DNA of 64,000 nucleotides from Burkholderia puraquae (lineage in GTDB: Bacteria; Pseudomonadota; Gammaproteobacteria; Burkholderiales; Burkholderiaceae), in contig NZ_NBYX01000032.1 of the NCBI RefSeq assembly GCF_002099195.1, positions 1 to 64,000 of the forward strand. Direction: 5' to 3'. Position numbers and translations under genes: made by a program. The notes beneath the pieces were generated by a model, which was given only the letters and a program-made list of their open reading frames with translations, was not told the origin of the DNA and made no database searches. Shown here piece by piece: positions 39,329 through 49,041 of this stretch (the stretch's first letter is position 1; each line of letters starts with the position of its first letter).

Positions 39329-39605
39329 CAAGTCACTGTCGTTTTTTGCATGCACAGCGCGGCTCGCCGGCGCCCTTGTCGCGGTGGCGCAACAAGGCCC
39401 GAAGCGGTCGTGCGAGCGTGCCTCGGACGCCTGCGTCACAGTCTTGGAGGGGCAGGCGCGAGCCGAGGCGGCGTGCGGGATTCTTGGAGATAAGGCGAGA
39501 TTCTAACGCCAAAAGCAGCCACAGCGGGAGTTATCCACAGGCCGTGATTGTGGGTCGCGGGGCCGGATCCGCCGGGGTGGGCACAGGCGAGCGACGCCTA
39601 AAGTA
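39329..39605. other. oriC: dnaA-rpmH intergenic region with a DnaA box (possible oriC part)
   Basis: A perfect DnaA box TTATCCACA is at 39531-39539. I find only this one consensus copy, so a full origin is not demonstrated here, although origins commonly lie between dnaA and rpmH. The region should also hold the dnaA promoter. Confidence 0.45.
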
Positions 39606-39634
39606 TTGACCGTCAACGGAAAAACGGTTTAAAT
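39606..39634 (+). promoter_or_regulatory. Sigma-70-type promoter of rpmH
   Basis: The -35 is TTGACC (39606-39611), the spacer is 17 bases, and the -10 is TTAAAT (39629-39634), about 115 bases upstream of rpmH. Good hexamers and exact spacing make this the likely main promoter of rpmH-rnpA-yidD-yidC. Confidence 0.6.
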
Positions 39635-39748
39635 AGCGGGTTCCGCGAAAACCAATCCTGTATTCCCGGCGATTGCGTTCGCCCGAATGCCTCCGGTTAG
39701 GGCACGCGGTCCCCTGAATTTCGACATTCTCGAACAAGTGAGAACATC

Positions 39749-39883
39749 ATGAAACGTACTTACCAACCGTCCGTGACGCGCCGCAAGCGCACCCATGGCT
39801 TCCGTGTCCGCATGAAGACGGCAGGTGGCCGCAAGGTCATCAACGCTCGCCGTGCGAAGGGCCGCAAGCGCCTCGCCATCTAA
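39749..39883 (+). CDS. rpmH: 50S ribosomal protein L34
   Basis: A 44-residue protein, too short for a typical ORF list: [18 protein letters not shown], then [20 protein letters not shown] and RKRLAI, an exact L34 pattern. It starts at ATG 39749, preceded by GTGAGAA, and ends with TAA 39883, 6 bases before the rnpA start. The order rpmH-rnpA-yidD-yidC is conserved across bacteria. Confidence 0.98.
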
Positions 39884-39889
39884 GGCAGG

Positions 39890-40360
39890 TTGCGCGCTGT
39901 GTCCGCCGTCCGCAGTCCTGCGGAAGGTGCCGTCGAGCCGGGTGCGAATCCGTCGCAGACGAAAGCCGCCTTCCCGAAAGCTGCGCGACTTCTGAAAACG
40001 GATGAATTTTCATCCGTTTTTCGTTTGCGTCCCTGGCGGCGCTCCGCGCACTTCGTGATCTACGGCAAGCCGACCGGCCAGCCCGCGCGTCTGGGGCTCG
40101 TCGTCGGCAAGAAGTATGCGCCGCGTGCGGTAACCCGTAATCTCGTGAAGCGGCTGGCGCGCGATGCGTTTCGCCTGCGCCGGGCCGAATTCGCCGGTTA
40201 CGACCTGCTGCTGCGGCAGCACACGCGCTTCGACAAGAAAGCGCTGCCGAGCGCGGCTTCCGCCCCGCTCGCGGCGATGTGTGCGGCCGAGATTCGCGAA
40301 CTGCTCGACAGGGCAGTCCGGGAGATCGCCCGCCGTGCGTCGAAGCCCGCGTCCGAGTGA
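39890..40360 (+). CDS. rnpA: Ribonuclease P protein component
   Basis: Up to 156 residues. The first possible start is TTG 39890; GTG 39899 is an alternative, and the true start is uncertain because the first ~25 residues are not conserved. The core has [17 protein letters not shown], the RNR motif region [16 protein letters not shown] and YDLLLRQH. It assists the RNA subunit in 5' maturation of tRNAs. Confidence 0.93.
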   Translation: MRAVSAVRSPAEGAVEPGANPSQTKAAFPKAARLLKTDEFSSVFRLRPWRRSAHFVIYGKPTGQPARLGLVVGKKYAPRAVTRNLVKRLARDAFRLRRAEFAGYDLLLRQHTRFDKKALPSAASAPLAAMCAAEIRELLDRAVREIARRASKPASE

Positions 40361-40435
40361 CGCATCCGTGCCCGGTGCGGCGTTCGCGCCTGCCCGGCCG
40401 GTTTTGACGCGGCGTCATACGGCGCCGCCCAAGGT

Positions 40436-40702
40436 ATGGAAACGGTATTGATCGCCTTGCTGCGCTTCTACAAGGTTGCCGTGAGCCCGATGCTCGGCAA
40501 CCGTTGCCGTTTTTATCCTTCCTGTTCGGATTACGCGCGCGAGGCAATCCAGTATCATGGCGCCGCGCGCGGCACGTATCTCGCCGTCAGGCGCGTGTGC
40601 CGATGCCATCCGTTTTCCGCGGGCGGCATCGACCTCGTCCCGCCGCCCAACTCCGACACTCGCGCTCGCGGCGAAGCCGACGCGCGGTCCCATCGACTCT
40701 GA
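40436..40702 (+). CDS. yidD: Membrane protein insertion efficiency factor YidD
   Basis: An 88-residue protein with the family signature [31 protein letters not shown], and the Cys-rich [13 protein letters not shown]. It is an inner-membrane-associated helper of YidC-dependent insertion. It ends 8 bases before the yidC start. Confidence 0.95.
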   Translation: METVLIALLRFYKVAVSPMLGNRCRFYPSCSDYAREAIQYHGAARGTYLAVRRVCRCHPFSAGGIDLVPPPNSDTRARGEADARSHRL

Positions 40703-40710
40703 GACAACGC

Positions 40711-42375
40711 ATGGATATCAAACGCACCGTCCTATGGGTGATCTTCTTCATGTCAGCTGTCATGCTGTACGACAACTGGCAGCGGTCCCATGGACGCCCG
40801 TCGATGTTCTTCCCGAGTGCCACGCAGACGGCCCCCGCGGCCGCTGCCGGCGGCGCATCGGGCACGGGCGCGACGACGACCGCAGGTGAAGTGCCTGCCG
40901 CCGCAGCCGGCGCCGCACCGTCGACGACGGCACCGGCCGCCCAGGCGCAGCTCGTGAAGTTCTCGACCGACGTGTATGACGGCGAAATCGACACGCGCGG
41001 CGGCACGCTCGCGAAGCTGACGCTGAAGAAGCAGGGCGACGGCAAGCAGCCGGACCTGTACATCACGCTGTTCGACCACACGGCCGGCCACACGTATCTC
41101 GCACGCTCGGGCCTGCTCGGCGGGGATTTCCCGAACCACAACGACATCTACTCGCAGCTCAACGCGGGCTCGACGTCGATGACGGGCGACCAGAACACGC
41201 TGAAGCTGTCGTTCGAATCGCCGGTGAAGGGCGGCGTGAAGGTCGTGAAGACCTACACGTTCACGCGCGGCAGCTACGTGATCGGCGTCGATACGAAGAT
41301 CGACAACGTCGGCACGGCGCCTGTCACGCCGACGGTCTACATGGAACTCGTCCGCGACAACACGGCCGTCGAAACGCCGATGTTCTCGCATACGTTCCTC
41401 GGGCCGGCGGTCTACACGGACGCGAAGCACTTCCAGAAGATCAACTTCAGCGACCTCGACAAGAACAAGGCCGACTACGTGACCTCTGCCGACAACGGCT
41501 GGGTTGCGATGGTGCAGCACTACTTCGCGTCGGCCTGGATTCCGCAGCAGGGCGTGAAGCGCGACATCTACGCTGAAAAGATCGATCCGACGCTGTATCG
41601 CGTCGGCGTGAAGCAGCCGGTCGCCGCGATCGCGCCGGGCCAGTCGGCCGACGTGCAGGCGCGCCTGTTCGCCGGTCCGGAAGAAGAGCGCATGCTCGAA
41701 GGCATCGCGCCGGGCCTGGAACTCGTGAAGGACTACGGCTGGGTGACGATCATCGCGAAGCCGCTGTTCTGGCTGCTCGAGAAGATCCACGGCTACATCG
41801 GCAACTGGGGCTGGTCGATCGTGCTGCTGACGATCCTGATCAAGGCCGTGTTCTTCCCGCTGTCGGCCGCGAGCTACAAGTCGATGGCGCGCATGAAGGA
41901 AATCACGCCGCGCATGCAGGCGCTGCGCGAACGCTTCAAGAGCGATCCGCAGAAGATGAATGCCGCGCTGATGGAGCTGTACAAGACCGAGAAGGTCAAT
42001 CCGTTCGGCGGCTGCCTGCCGGTCGTGATCCAGATCCCGGTGTTCATCTCGCTGTACTGGGTGCTGCTCGCCTCGGTCGAAATGCGCGGCGCGCCGTGGG
42101 TTCTGTGGATCCACGACCTGTCGCAGCGCGATCCGTTCTTCATCCTGCCGGTGCTGATGGCCGTGTCGATGTACGTGCAGACGAGCCTGAACCCGACCCC
42201 GCCGGACCCCGTCCAGGCGAAGATGATGAAGTTCATGCCGATCGCGTTCTCGGTGATGTTCTTCTTCTTCCCGGCCGGCCTGGTGCTGTACTACGTCGTG
42301 AACAACGTGCTGTCGATCGCGCAGCAGTACTACATCACGCGCAAGCTCGGCGGGGCCAAGAAGAAGCCGGCCTGA
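40711..42375 (+). CDS. yidC: Membrane protein insertase YidC
   Basis: A 554-residue insertase from ATG 40711 ([20 protein letters not shown], first membrane helix). A large periplasmic domain is followed by the conserved C-terminal 60KD_IMP core, which has [20 protein letters not shown], a cytoplasmic helical loop and several membrane helices ending [13 protein letters not shown]. The upstream frame to 40504 is out of context, overlaps yidD, and is not used. A strong terminator follows. Confidence 0.97.
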   Translation: MDIKRTVLWVIFFMSAVMLYDNWQRSHGRPSMFFPSATQTAPAAAAGGASGTGATTTAGEVPAAAAGAAPSTTAPAAQAQLVKFSTDVYDGEIDTRGGTLAKLTLKKQGDGKQPDLYITLFDHTAGHTYLARSGLLGGDFPNHNDIYSQLNAGSTSMTGDQNTLKLSFESPVKGGVKVVKTYTFTRGSYVIGVDTKIDNVGTAPVTPTVYMELVRDNTAVETPMFSHTFLGPAVYTDAKHFQKINFSDLDKNKADYVTSADNGWVAMVQHYFASAWIPQQGVKRDIYAEKIDPTLYRVGVKQPVAAIAPGQSADVQARLFAGPEEERMLEGIAPGLELVKDYGWVTIIAKPLFWLLEKIHGYIGNWGWSIVLLTILIKAVFFPLSAASYKSMARMKEITPRMQALRERFKSDPQKMNAALMELYKTEKVNPFGGCLPVVIQIPVFISLYWVLLASVEMRGAPWVLWIHDLSQRDPFFILPVLMAVSMYVQTSLNPTPPDPVQAKMMKFMPIAFSVMFFFFPAGLVLYYVVNNVLSIAQQYYITRKLGGAKKKPA

Positions 42376-42420
42376 CGCCCGTTGCTCACGCGGGCGGCGA
42401 GCCGCCCGCGCGAGGCACGC

Positions 42421-42460
42421 AAAAAAGCCGCATGGTTCGCCCATGCGGCTTTTTGCTTTT
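42421..42460 (+). terminator. Strong bidirectional terminator after yidC
   Basis: GCCGCATGG (42427-42435) and CCATGCGGC (42441-42449) form a perfect 9-bp stem with a TTCGC loop. TTTTTGCTTTT follows on the right and AAAAAA precedes on the left. It can stop yidC transcription rightward and the XRE gene transcription leftward. Confidence 0.9.
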
Positions 42461-42478
42461 TGCGGCCCCGGTACGGGC

Positions 42479-42910
42479 TCAGCCCTTCTTCGATTCGCCC
42501 GAGTCGCCGTAGAACTGCTCGACCAGTTCCTGCACGAGGTAGCGATGATGCGGCGACAACGCTTCGATTTTCGACGCGAGTTCGATCGTCTCGGGCGTCG
42601 GCGGATAGCGCTCGTCGCGCGGCAGCGGTTGCGGCGTCGGGTGTTCGATCACGCTCGGCGACGGGCCGTAATGCAGCCAGTGGACTTCGACGCGCAGCCA
42701 TTCGGCGAGCGTAGCGAGTTTGTCCGACGTCGGAATCGTGCGGCCCGTCAGCCATTTATGCGCGGTTTGCGGCGAAACGGGCTGCGCTCCGCGGTGGCGC
42801 AGATTGAATCGGTTCGCCAGCTCCGTCGCACCGGTGACCTTCTCCGGGCTGCGCCGCAGGGCGAATTTCAGGCGTTCCGAGAACGCGGCTTTTTCTTCGG
42901 ATGTCGGCAT
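42479..42910 (-). CDS. XRE-type transcriptional regulator
   Basis: A 143-residue protein from ATG 42910 (MPTSEEKAAFSERLKFALRR). The N-terminal HTH has FSERLKFALRRSPEKVTGAT, with QTAHKWLTGRTIPTSDKLAT as the recognition part. It resembles phage-type/Cro-like regulators found as single core genes in Burkholderia. It converges with yidC at the shared terminator. Targets are unknown; inverted GGGATAA words upstream could be its sites. Confidence 0.75.
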   Translation of the reverse strand: MPTSEEKAAFSERLKFALRRSPEKVTGATELANRFNLRHRGAQPVSPQTAHKWLTGRTIPTSDKLATLAEWLRVEVHWLHYGPSPSVIEHPTPQPLPRDERYPPTPETIELASKIEALSPHHRYLVQELVEQFYGDSGESKKG

Positions 42911-43095
42911 GGGGGAGATTGTGCAATTCCATCGCCGCGTTTCAGACAACCGTTCGGGATAAACATATCTCCTTCAGACGAATCCCGGTCTTGATCGGGT
43001 GGGTGGTGGAATTGAGGGCCACGGCGTTGGGCCGCTCCAGCAGGCATACTCGTCCGAAACGGTGGCCGTGGCATTGCGCTGGGCTGATACTTGGC

Positions 43096-43113
43096 TTATC
43101 CCCGGCGGGATAA
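43096..43113. promoter_or_regulatory. Inverted repeat TTATCCC-CGGC-GGGATAA
   Basis: Seven-base arms are exact complements around CGGC. Another GGGATAA half occurs at 42956-42962, just upstream of the XRE gene. The interval between the XRE gene and mnmE (334 bases) otherwise shows no gene, so these may be operator sites for that regulator. Confidence 0.4.
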
Positions 43114-43244
43114 ATTCGAGCATGTCCGAATCCTGTGCGGCGGCCGGTGGCGTGTGTGCCGGCACGCTACAATGCCGGCGTTCCTGTGCCCGAACTGTTG
43201 CGCGGGCGCACCATATTCACTGATCACCCGATTCATTCGATTCC

Positions 43245-44639
43245 ATGCTCGCTACCGATTCCGATCCGATCGTCGCCATTGCCACTGCTGCCGGCCGGGG
43301 TGGCATCGGGGTCGTCCGCGTGTCGTTCGGGCGTGGTGGAGAGGCGGCCGCGTTGCCGCTGATCGACGCGTTGTGCGGGCAGAAGCTCGCACCGCGCCAC
43401 GCGAGCTACGTGCCGTTCCTCGACGCACACGGCGCGCCGCTCGACCGCGGGATCGCGCTGTATTTCCCGGCGCCGCATTCGTACACCGGCGAGCACGTGC
43501 TCGAACTGCAGGGGCATGGCGGGCCGATCGTGATGCAACTGCTGCTGCAGCGGTGCCTCGATGCGGGGCGCGGTTTCGGGCTGCGGCTCGCGGAGCCCGG
43601 CGAATTCACGCGGCGCGCGTTCCTGAACGACAAGCTTGATCTCGCGCAGGCCGAGGCCGTTGCCGACCTGATCGAGGCGAGCACCGAAGCCGCGGCGCGT
43701 TCGGCCGGGCGTTCGCTTGACGGCGCGTTCTCGCGACAGATCCATGCGCTCGTCGAAGATGTGATCACGCTGCGGATGCTGGTCGAGGCGACGCTCGATT
43801 TTCCCGAAGAAGAGATCGATTTCCTGGAGGCGGCCGACGCGCGCGGCAAGCTCGCGAAGATTCGCGCGCAGCTCGCGCACGTGCTGGGCGACGCGCGACA
43901 GGGGGCGTTGCTGCGCGAAGGGCTGTCGGTCGTGCTCGCGGGGCAGCCGAACGTCGGCAAGTCGTCGCTGCTGAATGCGCTGGCCGGCGCGGAGCTGGCG
44001 ATCGTCACGCCGATTGCGGGCACGACGCGCGACAAGGTTGCGCAGACGATCCAGGTGGAAGGAATTCCGCTGCACATCATCGATACGGCCGGGTTGCGCG
44101 AGACGGAGGACGAGGTCGAGCGGATCGGCATTGCGCGCACGTGGAGCGAGATCGAGCGGGCGGATGTCGTGCTGCATCTGCTGGATTCGCGCACCGGGAT
44201 GACGGCGGATGACGAGACGATCGCTGCGCGGTTTCCGGGCGGCGTGCCGGTGGTGCGCGTGCTGAACAAGACGGATCTGACCGGGGTGGCGGCGTGTGTC
44301 GAGCATCCGGCGGCGGAAGGCGATCTGACCGAGGTGCATCTGTCGGCCAAGCGCGGCGACGGGATCGACATGCTGCGCGCGGAGCTGCTGCGGATCGCGG
44401 GGTGGCAGGCGGGGGCCGAGGGCGTGTATCTCGCGCGCGAGCGGCATCTGATCGCGTTGCGGGCCGCGCAGGAGCATCTGGCGCAAGCGGCGGATCACGC
44501 GGAGCAGCGCGCGCAATCACTCGATCTGTTTGCCGAGGAACTGCGGCTCGCGCAGGAACAACTGAATTCGATTACCGGGGAATTTACTTCCGACGATCTG
44601 CTGGGAGTGATTTTCAGCAGGTTTTGTATTGGGAAGTGA
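43245..44639 (+). CDS. mnmE: tRNA modification GTPase MnmE
   Basis: A 464-residue GTPase which with MnmG makes 5-carboxymethylaminomethyl-uridine at the tRNA wobble position. Its N-terminal tetrahydrofolate-binding domain begins with [14 protein letters not shown]. The G domain has [18 protein letters not shown] and NKTD, and the C-terminus is the characteristic FCIGK. The start at 43245 gives the usual N-terminus. mnmG is not adjacent, so mnmE stands alone after yidC, as in other Burkholderia. Confidence 0.97.
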   Translation: MLATDSDPIVAIATAAGRGGIGVVRVSFGRGGEAAALPLIDALCGQKLAPRHASYVPFLDAHGAPLDRGIALYFPAPHSYTGEHVLELQGHGGPIVMQLLLQRCLDAGRGFGLRLAEPGEFTRRAFLNDKLDLAQAEAVADLIEASTEAAARSAGRSLDGAFSRQIHALVEDVITLRMLVEATLDFPEEEIDFLEAADARGKLAKIRAQLAHVLGDARQGALLREGLSVVLAGQPNVGKSSLLNALAGAELAIVTPIAGTTRDKVAQTIQVEGIPLHIIDTAGLRETEDEVERIGIARTWSEIERADVVLHLLDSRTGMTADDETIAARFPGGVPVVRVLNKTDLTGVAACVEHPAAEGDLTEVHLSAKRGDGIDMLRAELLRIAGWQAGAEGVYLARERHLIALRAAQEHLAQAADHAEQRAQSLDLFAEELRLAQEQLNSITGEFTSDDLLGVIFSRFCIGK

Positions 44640-44657
44640 GCGGGCCGCTCACCGTAA

Positions 44658-44969
44658 CCAGACCTTCTCTCCCCATCCTGTCCTACAGGTACCAACTGGA
44701 CGACTGTCGATGCGCGTTCGATCGACGATGTGCTGGGAGCGGGCGACTTCTGGCCAATGCCCTATATCGATGGCAAGCGGCCGTATGGGGATCGCGCTTA
44801 CTTCCAGATCGACATGGCCGAACTGCTCGGCGAACCCCGCCAATTCGTTGCCGCGCGCAATCTGATCGAAGATGCCGAAAAGGATGCGCGCCTCGAGCGT
44901 CTCCACTACGAAACGCTTGCCGTCCTACGGGTATTTCTGATGCATGCCGAACGAACCTCGCCGGCCTGA
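44658..44969 (+). pseudogene. Small hypothetical protein, probably 5'-truncated
   Basis: A coherent reading frame runs from the stop at 44655 to 44969: TTVDARSIDDVLGAGDFWPM, then PYIDGKRPYGDRAYFQIDMA, then ELLGEP. There is no ATG; only GTG 44730 could start a shortened 79-residue form, and protein-like sequence continues upstream of it. This suggests loss of the original start. The function is unrecognised. It follows mnmE by 18 bases. Confidence 0.4.
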
Positions 44970-45012
44970 TTGCGTGAGGGCCCGGATCGACCCCTCCGAA
45001 CCCTCACCCGCA

Positions 45013-45135
45013 TCAATCCCAATGACGGTGATGGTAATACCCGCCACCACCGTAATACCCGCCACCATCCGGCACCACGATACAGCCGCTCAACAGCACG
45101 GCGACGCTGGCAATCAGCAAAAGGGTCTTCTTCAT
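45013..45135 (-). CDS. Small Gly/Tyr-rich lipoprotein
   Basis: A 40-residue lipoprotein missed by length cut-offs. It starts at ATG 45135 after AGGTGA. Signal peptide MKKTLLLIASVAVLLSGC has the lipobox LSGC, followed by IVVPDGGGYYGGGGYYHHRH. Such Gly-Tyr-His tails occur in small Burkholderia surface lipoproteins. The function is unknown. Confidence 0.7.
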   Translation of the reverse strand: MKKTLLLIASVAVLLSGCIVVPDGGGYYGGGGYYHHRHWD

Positions 45136-45297
45136 CGCGTTCACCTGCTCGGGTTCAATATGGAACCCAGCATAGCGAGCGCCTGCAACACCGGCTGTAA
45201 GCGATCGTTTCCCTGCTCGGCAATCCGTAACGGCGGATTATTCCGGTCACAATGACCGTAACAAATCCCCGAGGAATCCCTGAAACAGCAGACGTTT

Positions 45298-46656
45298 TCA
45301 GGCGGTGACGACCCTGTTTCGTCCCGTATCCTTCGCCCGATACAGCGCGGCATCGGCGGCTTCGATCAACGCATCGGGTGTCGACAGATCGTCGGCCGAC
45401 ACGGTTGCGCAGCCGATACTGACGCTGACGCGCCCGGCGGGCGACGTTGGCATCGCGAGATCGAGCCGCAGCACCGCTTCGCGCGCCTCGTCGGCAACGA
45501 CTCGCGCGCCGCGCGCGCCCGTGTTCGGCAGCACGATCGCGAACTCCTCGCCGCCGTAACGCGCGACGATGTCCGCTGGCCGCCTCACCGCGCCGGCCAG
45601 CGCGTTCGCGACTGCGATCAGGCACGCGTCGCCCTTCACGTGACCGAACGCGTCGTTGTATGCCTTGAAGCGGTCGACGTCGACCATCAGCAGCGACAGC
45701 GGTTCGCCTTGCCGTCGCGCCTGCAGGAACAGCGCGTGGAAATGATCGTTGAAGTGCATGCGGTTGAACGCGCCCGTCAGGCCGTCGCGCGCGGACGAAC
45801 GGATCAGCGTCGCGTGCGCCTCGAACAGCCGCTGGTACAGCATCGTCACTTCCCACGCGAGCACGCACACGAGCACGCCCGGCGTGAACATGCTGAAGAT
45901 GCGCGCGAGATACCAGCCGACCGTGAAGCGGCTGGTGCTCATCAGGTTCAGCGTCGTGTCGGTGAGGCATGCGAGCATCGCGATCGCGAGCCACAGGTCG
46001 AGCGTCGTGCGCAGCCGGCCGGTGGCCAGCACGGCAACGAGCGCCAGCGCATTGAGCAGCCACACGACCAGTGCGACGCCGTTGACGGGCAGCACGGCCG
46101 CTTCGCCCGGCGGATGAAACGCAGGCGGCAGCGCCACGTTCAGCGCGAACAGGCACAGCACCCCGGCGGCGACAGCCGGCCCGCCGACCAGTGCGAGCGT
46201 CCACCAGCGTGTCTGCTTCGCGCCGATCGGTGCGCGCGTCAGCCGCTCGCGTGCGAGCAGCGCGACCATCACGAAACCCGGGAACCCGGCGTGCCAGAAG
46301 ATCCACATCCACGCGGCGCTTTGCGGTTGCGCGCCGAACAGCCCATGCGGCGCAAATACGCCGGGAAAGGTGAGCAGCTGCAGCGCGACGGCAAGCGCGG
46401 TGAACGCGTAGGCGCCGCCGAGCGCGCCGAGCACCGGCTGGCGCGTCACGGTGAACTGCGCACCGAGAAAGAACGCCGCGATGCTCGCGGTCGTGAACAC
46501 GGTGAGCGCGCACATCGGCATGAAGGGCTCGACGGCCGGCAGCGCGACGTTCGCGTGCGGCGCGGCGATCCCGAGCGCGAGCACGATGACGAGCGCCGTC
46601 AGTGTGCCGAACCAGAGCTGACGGCGTGTCGTGTGCTGGATCAGGATGCCTTCCAT
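45298..46656 (-). CDS. Diguanylate cyclase with MASE4-like membrane sensor
   Basis: A 452-residue inner-membrane protein. Residues 1-~270 form about eight membrane helices of the MASE4 type (WFHAG-like loop FWHAGFPGFV). The C-terminal GGDEF domain has the active site RYGGEEF, preceded by DGLTGAFNR and DVDRFKAYND. It makes cyclic di-GMP in response to an unknown signal. An I-site RxxD upstream of GGEEF is not evident, so product inhibition may be absent. Confidence 0.88.
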   Translation of the reverse strand: MEGILIQHTTRRQLWFGTLTALVIVLALGIAAPHANVALPAVEPFMPMCALTVFTTASIAAFFLGAQFTVTRQPVLGALGGAYAFTALAVALQLLTFPGVFAPHGLFGAQPQSAAWMWIFWHAGFPGFVMVALLARERLTRAPIGAKQTRWWTLALVGGPAVAAGVLCLFALNVALPPAFHPPGEAAVLPVNGVALVVWLLNALALVAVLATGRLRTTLDLWLAIAMLACLTDTTLNLMSTSRFTVGWYLARIFSMFTPGVLVCVLAWEVTMLYQRLFEAHATLIRSSARDGLTGAFNRMHFNDHFHALFLQARRQGEPLSLLMVDVDRFKAYNDAFGHVKGDACLIAVANALAGAVRRPADIVARYGGEEFAIVLPNTGARGARVVADEAREAVLRLDLAMPTSPAGRVSVSIGCATVSADDLSTPDALIEAADAALYRAKDTGRNRVVTA

Positions 46657-46765
46657 GGGGTTCCCCGGGCACGTACGCGGAAACGCCCGGTCTTGTGCCG
46701 GGCGACAGGCAGCCGGCCGCTTTGCGGCCGGTGCGGCCTGATCCTATCGCGTTATGCGTGCGCGC

Positions 46766-47014
46766 TCAAACCCCGAGGCCGGGGCCGAAGTTGCCGGCGA
46801 CCCAGTGCGTGACGGCGTTGACGTCCGCGTAGTCCTGTTCGGGCAGGCCGTCGAGCATCGACAGCACTTCGTTGCTGGCGCCGGCGTCGCGCGCGGCATC
46901 GACGATCGCATCCTTGTTGGCCGGGTAGCGGACGGCCGCCAGCACGTCGGCGATCTGCAGGTCGATCGTTTCGCTGGGAATGTCGTGCGGAGGCTGGGCG
47001 GGCTGGTCGTTCAC
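46766..47014 (-). CDS. DUF2795 domain protein
   Basis: An 82-residue protein, most likely from GTG 47014. The longer frame to 47131 overlaps an unrelated gene region. The DUF2795-type stretch is IDLQIADVLAAVRYPANKDA, then IVDAARDAGASNEVLSMLDG, then LPEQDYADVNAVTHWVA. It is a cytoplasmic protein of unknown function, common in proteobacteria and actinobacteria. The ribosome-binding site is weak. Confidence 0.7.
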   Translation of the reverse strand: MNDQPAQPPHDIPSETIDLQIADVLAAVRYPANKDAIVDAARDAGASNEVLSMLDGLPEQDYADVNAVTHWVAGNFGPGLGV

Positions 47015-47149
47015 GGCGGCGTCTCGCGGAGTGAGCGGGTTGAGCGGGAATCGGATCGAGGCGGAATTCGGGTGCGTAACGGGGCGCGTCGCGCGTTCAC
47101 ATGCCGGGGCGGCCGGGCCGGCGCGCCCCATGGATGAACGGCGATCGGC

Positions 47150-47320
47150 TCAATGCCCGCGTCGCACGCGGCGCCACGGATGCTTCCAGTCGATGTGCGG
47201 TGCGTTTTCGTCGCGCGGATGCTGGCGCCGATGTTCCTGCCAAAGTTCGTCGGAAAACAGCGCCGCCACGATTACGAGCGGCAGCACGAGGAAAATTCCG
47301 AGTATGACTTGCTCGATCAC
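47150..47320 (-). CDS. Small single-span membrane protein
   Basis: A 56-residue protein from GTG 47320 with the excellent ribosome-binding site AAGGAGG 6 bases upstream. Residues 2-22 are one membrane helix ([20 protein letters not shown]). A short charged tail follows, with [13 protein letters not shown] and a basic end RRVRRGH. The function is unknown. It sits between the DUF2795 gene and speG. Confidence 0.6.
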   Translation of the reverse strand: MIEQVILGIFLVLPLVIVAALFSDELWQEHRRQHPRDENAPHIDWKHPWRRVRRGH

Positions 47321-47452
47321 GATAGCCTCCTTGCGGTGGCAGGAACCCTTGCTCCCATTCTAGGCTCTGAACTTCGCCCGCGTTCAATTTCTTACAGTGC
47401 GAAACAGGCCCGGATGCGGGCGTTCCGCACGTGCGCCGGCCTCAAAAAGGAC

Positions 47453-48016
47453 ATGAACATGCAACTCCAGAACGATACCAATACGCTCGCGCTGCGGCCG
47501 CTGGAGCGCCAGGACCTGCGCTTCGTCCACGAACTGAACAACGATGCCAAGATCATGCGCTACTGGTTCGAGGAGCCGTACGAAACCTTCTCCGAACTGT
47601 CACAACTGTACGACCGCCATGTGCACGACCAGCGCGAGCGCCGTTTCGTCGCAGTCGACGCGCAAGGCGAGCTCGTCGGCCTCGTCGAGCTGATCGAGCT
47701 CGACTATATCCACCGCCGCGGCGAGTTCCAGATCATCATCGCGCCGCAATGCCAGGGGCGCGGCTATGCGGGCCAGGCGACGCGCCTGGCGATCGAGTAC
47801 GCGTTCAAGGTACTGAACATGCGCAAGCTGTACCTGATCGTCGATACGTCGAATGCGGCGGCGATTCACGTGTACGAGAAATGCGGATTCCAGCACGAGG
47901 CCGAATTAAAGGAAGAATTTTTCGGAAACGGCGCGTATCACAACGCTTATCGCATGTGCATCTTCCAGCGCGATTATTTCGAGCACCAGCAATCCAGCGC
48001 GAATAAAGCAGGGTAA
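47453..48016 (+). CDS. speG: Spermidine N1-acetyltransferase SpeG
   Basis: A 187-residue GNAT enzyme starting [10 protein letters not shown] (ATG 47453; ATG 47459 is possible) after AAAAAGG. The family pattern includes [18 protein letters not shown], the acetyl-CoA loop [11 protein letters not shown], and [10 protein letters not shown]. It acetylates spermidine and spermine to prevent polyamine toxicity. The frame open from 47153 is only the antisense of the small membrane gene. Confidence 0.9.
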   Translation: MNMQLQNDTNTLALRPLERQDLRFVHELNNDAKIMRYWFEEPYETFSELSQLYDRHVHDQRERRFVAVDAQGELVGLVELIELDYIHRRGEFQIIIAPQCQGRGYAGQATRLAIEYAFKVLNMRKLYLIVDTSNAAAIHVYEKCGFQHEAELKEEFFGNGAYHNAYRMCIFQRDYFEHQQSSANKAG

Positions 48017-48249
48017 ACACGCTGGCGAAAGGCGCTTGCGGCGGGGCTTCCGCGGGCGCTGAATCCATGCCGAGAAGTACGGATAAATACGGATTCGCTT
48101 ATACCTGGCATTTTTCTTGTATCAGGGAAATGCGATTCCGCGTTGCGGTAAAGTCGAATCGTTTCGGATGACTTTATGTGCAACGCATCAAAATGATCCG
48201 GATAGCGAAATGGATTATCCAAACCGTTCAATCGCCGCATTGTAACTTT

Positions 48250-48280
48250 GCTGAAAGTGTTGCTGCGCAACGCTTTCAGC
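48250..48280. repeat. 14-bp hairpin in the speG downstream region
   Basis: GCTGAAAGTGTTGC (48250-48263) pairs with GCAACGCTTTCAGC (48267-48280) with one G-T pair and a 3-base loop. No T-run follows, so it is not a standard terminator. The rest of 48017-48504 shows no gene. Confidence 0.5.
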
Positions 48281-48504
48281 CCGGCGACGCGGGCCTGCCC
48301 GTCGTGCGGCGCATGTCGTCTCGCCTGCGTCCGGCGCGAAAAACGGGCTGCGCACGGGGTGCGACAATCCGCCGCTATTGCGGTCGCACAACAAATGTGC
48401 TTGCTATCGCTTGGCGGTCTTCTAAAGTGAAAAATGCGGGTTGACGATCACCTTTAAACACATAGCTAACCCGAGCCTGGTGCCCGCAAGCCTGGAGACA
48501 GAAC

Positions 48505-48852
48505 ATGATGAAGCGTACCGGTATCCTTTTTGCCCTCGTCGGCGCATTTTGCGCAGTGTCGATTGCCCAGGCCGGCGGCGATTCGGCCGTCAAGCCGACG
48601 CAGGAAATCCAGTTGACGAAGAACGCATGGGGCTGCCTGTCGAAAGACAATCTGGACTCCGTACTGAGTCACGAGCGTGACGGCAAGTCGCAGGCGAAGC
48701 AGCAATACTTCGACGACTTCCGCTGCCTGTCGGTGCCGGAAGGCCAGCGCTTCCGCGTGGTGTCGGTCGACCAGGGCGACGTGCAGTTCGTCAGCGCCGA
48801 CAACAGCGACCAACAGGGGCTCTGGACCGATTCGCGCTTCGTCAAGCAATAA
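48505..48852 (+). CDS. Exported protein of unknown function
   Basis: A 115-residue protein with a signal peptide (KRTGILFALVGAFCAVSIAQ, cleavage after AQA) and a small mature domain containing two Cys (WGCLSKDN, FRCLSV). The latter is compatible with a periplasmic disulfide. It starts at ATG 48505 or 48508 after TGGAGACAG. I do not recognise a family. It stands alone with its own promoter region. Confidence 0.7.
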   Translation: MMKRTGILFALVGAFCAVSIAQAGGDSAVKPTQEIQLTKNAWGCLSKDNLDSVLSHERDGKSQAKQQYFDDFRCLSVPEGQRFRVVSVDQGDVQFVSADNSDQQGLWTDSRFVKQ

Positions 48853-49041
48853 ACGTCCATTCACCGCGCCGTCAGACGACGCGCGGGCGTGCCGGCTTGA
48901 TGAGCCGGCGGCGCGAACCGAACACGGCCCGGCCCATGCCGGGCCGTTGCGCTGTGGATTGCACATGACACGCGCCGGACGGCGCGCATTCGGTATCATC
49001 ACGGCCCGACCGAACCGAACGCCCGCCCGGGCCGCATCCGC

